DNA of 64,000 nucleotides, taken from Bradyrhizobium sp. LMTR 3. GTDB taxonomy: Bacteria > Pseudomonadota > Alphaproteobacteria > Rhizobiales > Xanthobacteraceae. The notes under the pieces are model-generated. The model worked only from the letters and a program-made list of their open reading frames with translations, did not search any database and was not told where the DNA came from. Made by a program: the position numbers and the translations under genes. Of the stretch, positions 61,948 to 64,000 are shown one piece after another; positions within the stretch are counted from its first letter, which is position 1; each line of letters begins with the position of its first letter. Location of the stretch: contig NZ_MAXC01000012.1 in NCBI RefSeq assembly GCF_001693485.1, positions 310,001 to 374,000 of the forward strand. Direction: 5' to 3'.

Positions 61948-62820
61948 ATGACCGATCAACCGTCTCCGGCGAAGCTCGGCCTGACTGATGAGGAGCTTGC
62001 GGCTCACCCGACCCTGTTCGCGGCCGATGCGCTGAAGGATCAGGTCGTCGTCGTAACGGGCGGCGCCGGCGGCATCGGGCGGGCGATCGCTTGGCTGTTT
62101 GCGCGGCTGGGCGCGCATGTTGCCGTGGTCGGGCGCGACGGCGGCAAGCTCGACGCGCTCGTCACCCAATTGACGGGCCGAGGCCTCAAGGCATCCGCGC
62201 ATGTCGCCGACATCAGGGAGCCCGACGCGGTCAATGCCCTGTTCGACACGATCTGGGCCGCGCGAGGCCGCCTCGACTGCCTCATCAACAGCGCCGGAGG
62301 ACAATTTCCCCAAGCCGCGATCGATTTTTCCGTGAAGGGCTGGAATGCCGTCATCAACACCAATCTGAACGGCACCTGGTACATGATGCAGGCCGCCGCG
62401 CAACGCTGGCGCGACCACAAGCATCCTGGCAGCATCGTCAACATCGTGGTTGTGACGACGCATGGCCTCTACGGCATCGCGCACACGATCGCTGCACGGA
62501 GCGGCGTCATCGGGCTCTCGCGCGCCGTCGCGGTCGAATGGGCACCGCTGAACATTCGGGTCAATTGCGTGGCGCCCGGCGCGATCGAAACCGAAGGCTG
62601 GAACGTGTATTCGCCGGAGGCCCGCGCTGCCTACCCGCGCTCGAACCCGATGATGCGCACAGGCTCGCCCTGGGACGTCGCCGAAGCCACTGTCTTTCTC
62701 GCTGGTCCTTCGGCCAAATTCGTCACCGGCGAAACGCTGACCGTGGACGGCGGCGGTCAGCTCTGGGGCGAAACCTGGACCACCGGCAAGCCGGCGTATT
62801 TCGGCGGCGAGGACAAGTGA
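61948..62820 (+). CDS. Atypical short-chain dehydrogenase/reductase
   Basis: This 290-residue protein has an intact N-terminal cofactor motif TGGAGGIG (37-44) and an N-S-A-G-G motif where NNAG usually sits. The active-site region differs: instead of YxxxK it has HTIAARSGV, so Tyr aligns with Thr180 and Lys with Arg184. Related enzymes such as 2,4-dienoyl-CoA reductases use different catalytic residues. An enoyl-CoA-type reduction is one possibility. It precedes the HAD gene by 21 bases and is probably co-transcribed with it. Confidence 0.85.
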   Translation: MTDQPSPAKLGLTDEELAAHPTLFAADALKDQVVVVTGGAGGIGRAIAWLFARLGAHVAVVGRDGGKLDALVTQLTGRGLKASAHVADIREPDAVNALFDTIWAARGRLDCLINSAGGQFPQAAIDFSVKGWNAVINTNLNGTWYMMQAAAQRWRDHKHPGSIVNIVVVTTHGLYGIAHTIAARSGVIGLSRAVAVEWAPLNIRVNCVAPGAIETEGWNVYSPEARAAYPRSNPMMRTGSPWDVAEATVFLAGPSAKFVTGETLTVDGGGQLWGETWTTGKPAYFGGEDK

Positions 62821-62841
62821 CACGCTGAAAGCCGGATTCTC

Positions 62842-63477
62842 ATGACACGCTATCGCCTCGCCATCTTCGACTTTGACGGCACGCTTGCCGACACGATCGA
62901 CTGGTTTCGTGCCTCCTTTCAGGACGTGGTCGCGCGTTTCAATCTCAAACCGGTCACCCCGGGGGAGCTGGAAGGAATGCGCGGGCTGTCCGCGCGGGAA
63001 ATCATGGCCCGGCTTGGCGTGTCCACGTGGCAGCTTCCGGCCATTGTGAACGACATGCGAAAGCGCAAGCTTGCGGCGGCGAACGAGACATCGCTGTTTG
63101 CCGGCATCCCGGAGATGCTCGCCGACCTTCAGCGCCTTGGCGTCAAGACCGCGATCGTCAGCTCCGACAGCGAAGCATCCGTCCGGCAGGTGCTCGGCCC
63201 CACCACGAGCCTGATCAGCCGCTTTGACTGTGGCGCCGCAGTGTTCGGAAAGCACCGGAAGTTTCGACGGGTCGCGCGACGGCTGGAGGCAAGCCCCGCG
63301 GAAACGATCTGCATCGGCGACGAGATCCGCGACATCGAAGCCGCCAAGGCGGCCGGCATGGATTCGGGCGCGGTGGCGTGGGGCTATGCCATCCCCGCCG
63401 CGCTGCAAGCGGCTGGACCAACGCATTTGTTCAACTCGATCGGGGAGATGACGCAGACGCTTGCGGCGACGAAATAG
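62842..63477 (+). CDS. HAD-superfamily hydrolase
   Basis: This 211-residue protein has motif I FDFDGTLAD (nucleophile Asp10, Asp12), motif II VSSDS, and motif III/IV GDEIRDIEAAKAAGM. The cap domain between residues about 15 and 85 suggests a phosphoglycolate phosphatase-like type. Substrate unknown. It follows the atypical SDR by 21 bases on the same strand and is probably co-transcribed with it. Confidence 0.9.
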   Translation: MTRYRLAIFDFDGTLADTIDWFRASFQDVVARFNLKPVTPGELEGMRGLSAREIMARLGVSTWQLPAIVNDMRKRKLAAANETSLFAGIPEMLADLQRLGVKTAIVSSDSEASVRQVLGPTTSLISRFDCGAAVFGKHRKFRRVARRLEASPAETICIGDEIRDIEAAKAAGMDSGAVAWGYAIPAALQAAGPTHLFNSIGEMTQTLAATK

Positions 63478-63518
63478 CGCCGCTGGGAACCTCCGCTGTT
63501 TCTCGCTGCCAGTGGCCA

Positions 63519-64000
63519 TCATCGGCACAGGCACCATCGCGCGAGATGCTGATGGCCCCTCTGGCTGTGCACGAGCACGAACTCCGTTACGGTCCAGGCA
63601 ACCGGTTCGATCGGATACTCATCCACGCTGCGCGCGTCATACAGCAACGTTACATGCGGCGTGAAATTCGTGCTGGCGAGCCGCCTTAATCCTCTGCGCG
63701 CCATCGCGACACCAAGCATTTGCCGAAACGACTGCAGCCGGCGCAATCCCTTCGCGCCAATCAGGACAAACGGACGATTGCCCGTTCGCCCGCGAAAGCT
63801 TGCTGTACGATCAAACGAGACCTCGAACGGTTCGGTCCGCAATTCCGTGGCCGCCTCGCACGCGGCGCAAAGCTGGCGTTCCGGCAACCCACCCAGCGAA
63901 AATAGCGAAACGTGCAGCCGGTCTGGCGCCATGAGCTTGCCATCGAATTTATGAGCGCGTTTGAGGACGCCTGCCACACGGTGGATCCGTTCCGCCGTAC
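63519..64000 (-). CDS. thpR: 2'-5' RNA ligase-family protein, cut by window end
   Basis: The visible part (about 160 residues) carries two HxT/S motifs, HVSLF early and HVTLLY near residue 120, which define the 2H phosphoesterase family of the LigT/ThpR type. Such proteins are RNA ligases or cyclic phosphodiesterases. The family's usual start (about 20-40 residues before the visible part) is missing because the frame runs through the right edge. The gene converges on the HAD gene. Confidence 0.82.
   Translation of the reverse strand, partial: TAERIHRVAGVLKRAHKFDGKLMAPDRLHVSLFSLGGLPERQLCAACEAATELRTEPFEVSFDRTASFRGRTGNRPFVLIGAKGLRRLQSFRQMLGVAMARRGLRRLASTNFTPHVTLLYDARSVDEYPIEPVAWTVTEFVLVHSQRGHQHLARWCLCR

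Overview
This 64 kb window looks like core chromosome of an alphaproteobacterium in the Bradyrhizobium/Rhodopseudomonas group (Nitrobacteraceae). The base composition is GC-rich. Gene order matches that group: fabD-fabG-acpP-fabF-mltG-yicC-gmk, rpsF-rpsR...rplI...dnaB-alr, radA-cvpA-purF, and a TPR protein-lipoprotein-der cluster. Intergenic spaces carry several families of palindromic repeats that I associate from memory with Bradyrhizobium genomes. The genus call is inference; no rRNA or tRNA gene was found in the window.

Layout. 0.1-6.1 kb: envelope and secreted proteins, namely a duplicated 'YVWREA' exported protein, a methyltransferase, a long repeat-bearing spacer, a secreted caspase-fold protein with a DUF4189 tail, two tandem Gly-rich secreted paralogues, and a membrane protein with a heptapeptide-repeat tail. 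6.2-12.9 kb: fatty-acid synthesis and envelope genes on the minus strand. 13-15.4 kb: a LysE-type exporter and a TetR-desaturase pair with a clear palindromic operator. 15.8-21.8 kb: the rpsF-rpsR-DUF2232-rplI ribosomal cluster, split by a TAXI-type TRAP transporter and a possible 30-residue membrane peptide. 21.8-31 kb: thioesterase/TetR pair, CXXCH protein, cfa, dnaB, alr, an exoIII-type nuclease and a cupin. 31-40.8 kb: TauE/SafE exporter, SPFH protein, class III cyclase, radA, cvpA, purF, an SDR and a solitary branched-chain-type binding protein. 40.9-50.3 kb: MFS, der, a short lipoprotein where BamB often sits, a YfgM-like protein, an acyl-CoA synthetase, panB, NnrU and a TetR regulator. 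50.3-54 kb: prfC, then a guanidine-II riboswitch and its gdx/sugE exporter, then pit with its DUF47 partner. 54.2-59 kb: a complete livG-F-K-H-M transporter. 59.3-64 kb: PAS protein, YffB-like ArsC, a small membrane protein plus DsbB-type oxidase, GST, an SDR lacking the usual catalytic pair, a HAD hydrolase, and a 2'-5' RNA ligase-like gene cut by the window end.

Most of this is housekeeping. The most unusual points are: the two-hairpin ACGR riboswitch upstream of gdx; the TRAP transporter lodged inside a ribosomal-protein cluster; the secreted caspase-fold protein next to two duplicated secreted proteins with basic linkers; the 21-bp coding repeat; the DsbB variant whose second cysteine pair is at its C-terminus; and five kinds of intergenic palindromic repeat. 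Several convergent gene pairs share or abut their stop codons, leaving no room for terminators. No CRISPR array, insertion sequence, prophage or recognised defence operon was seen.
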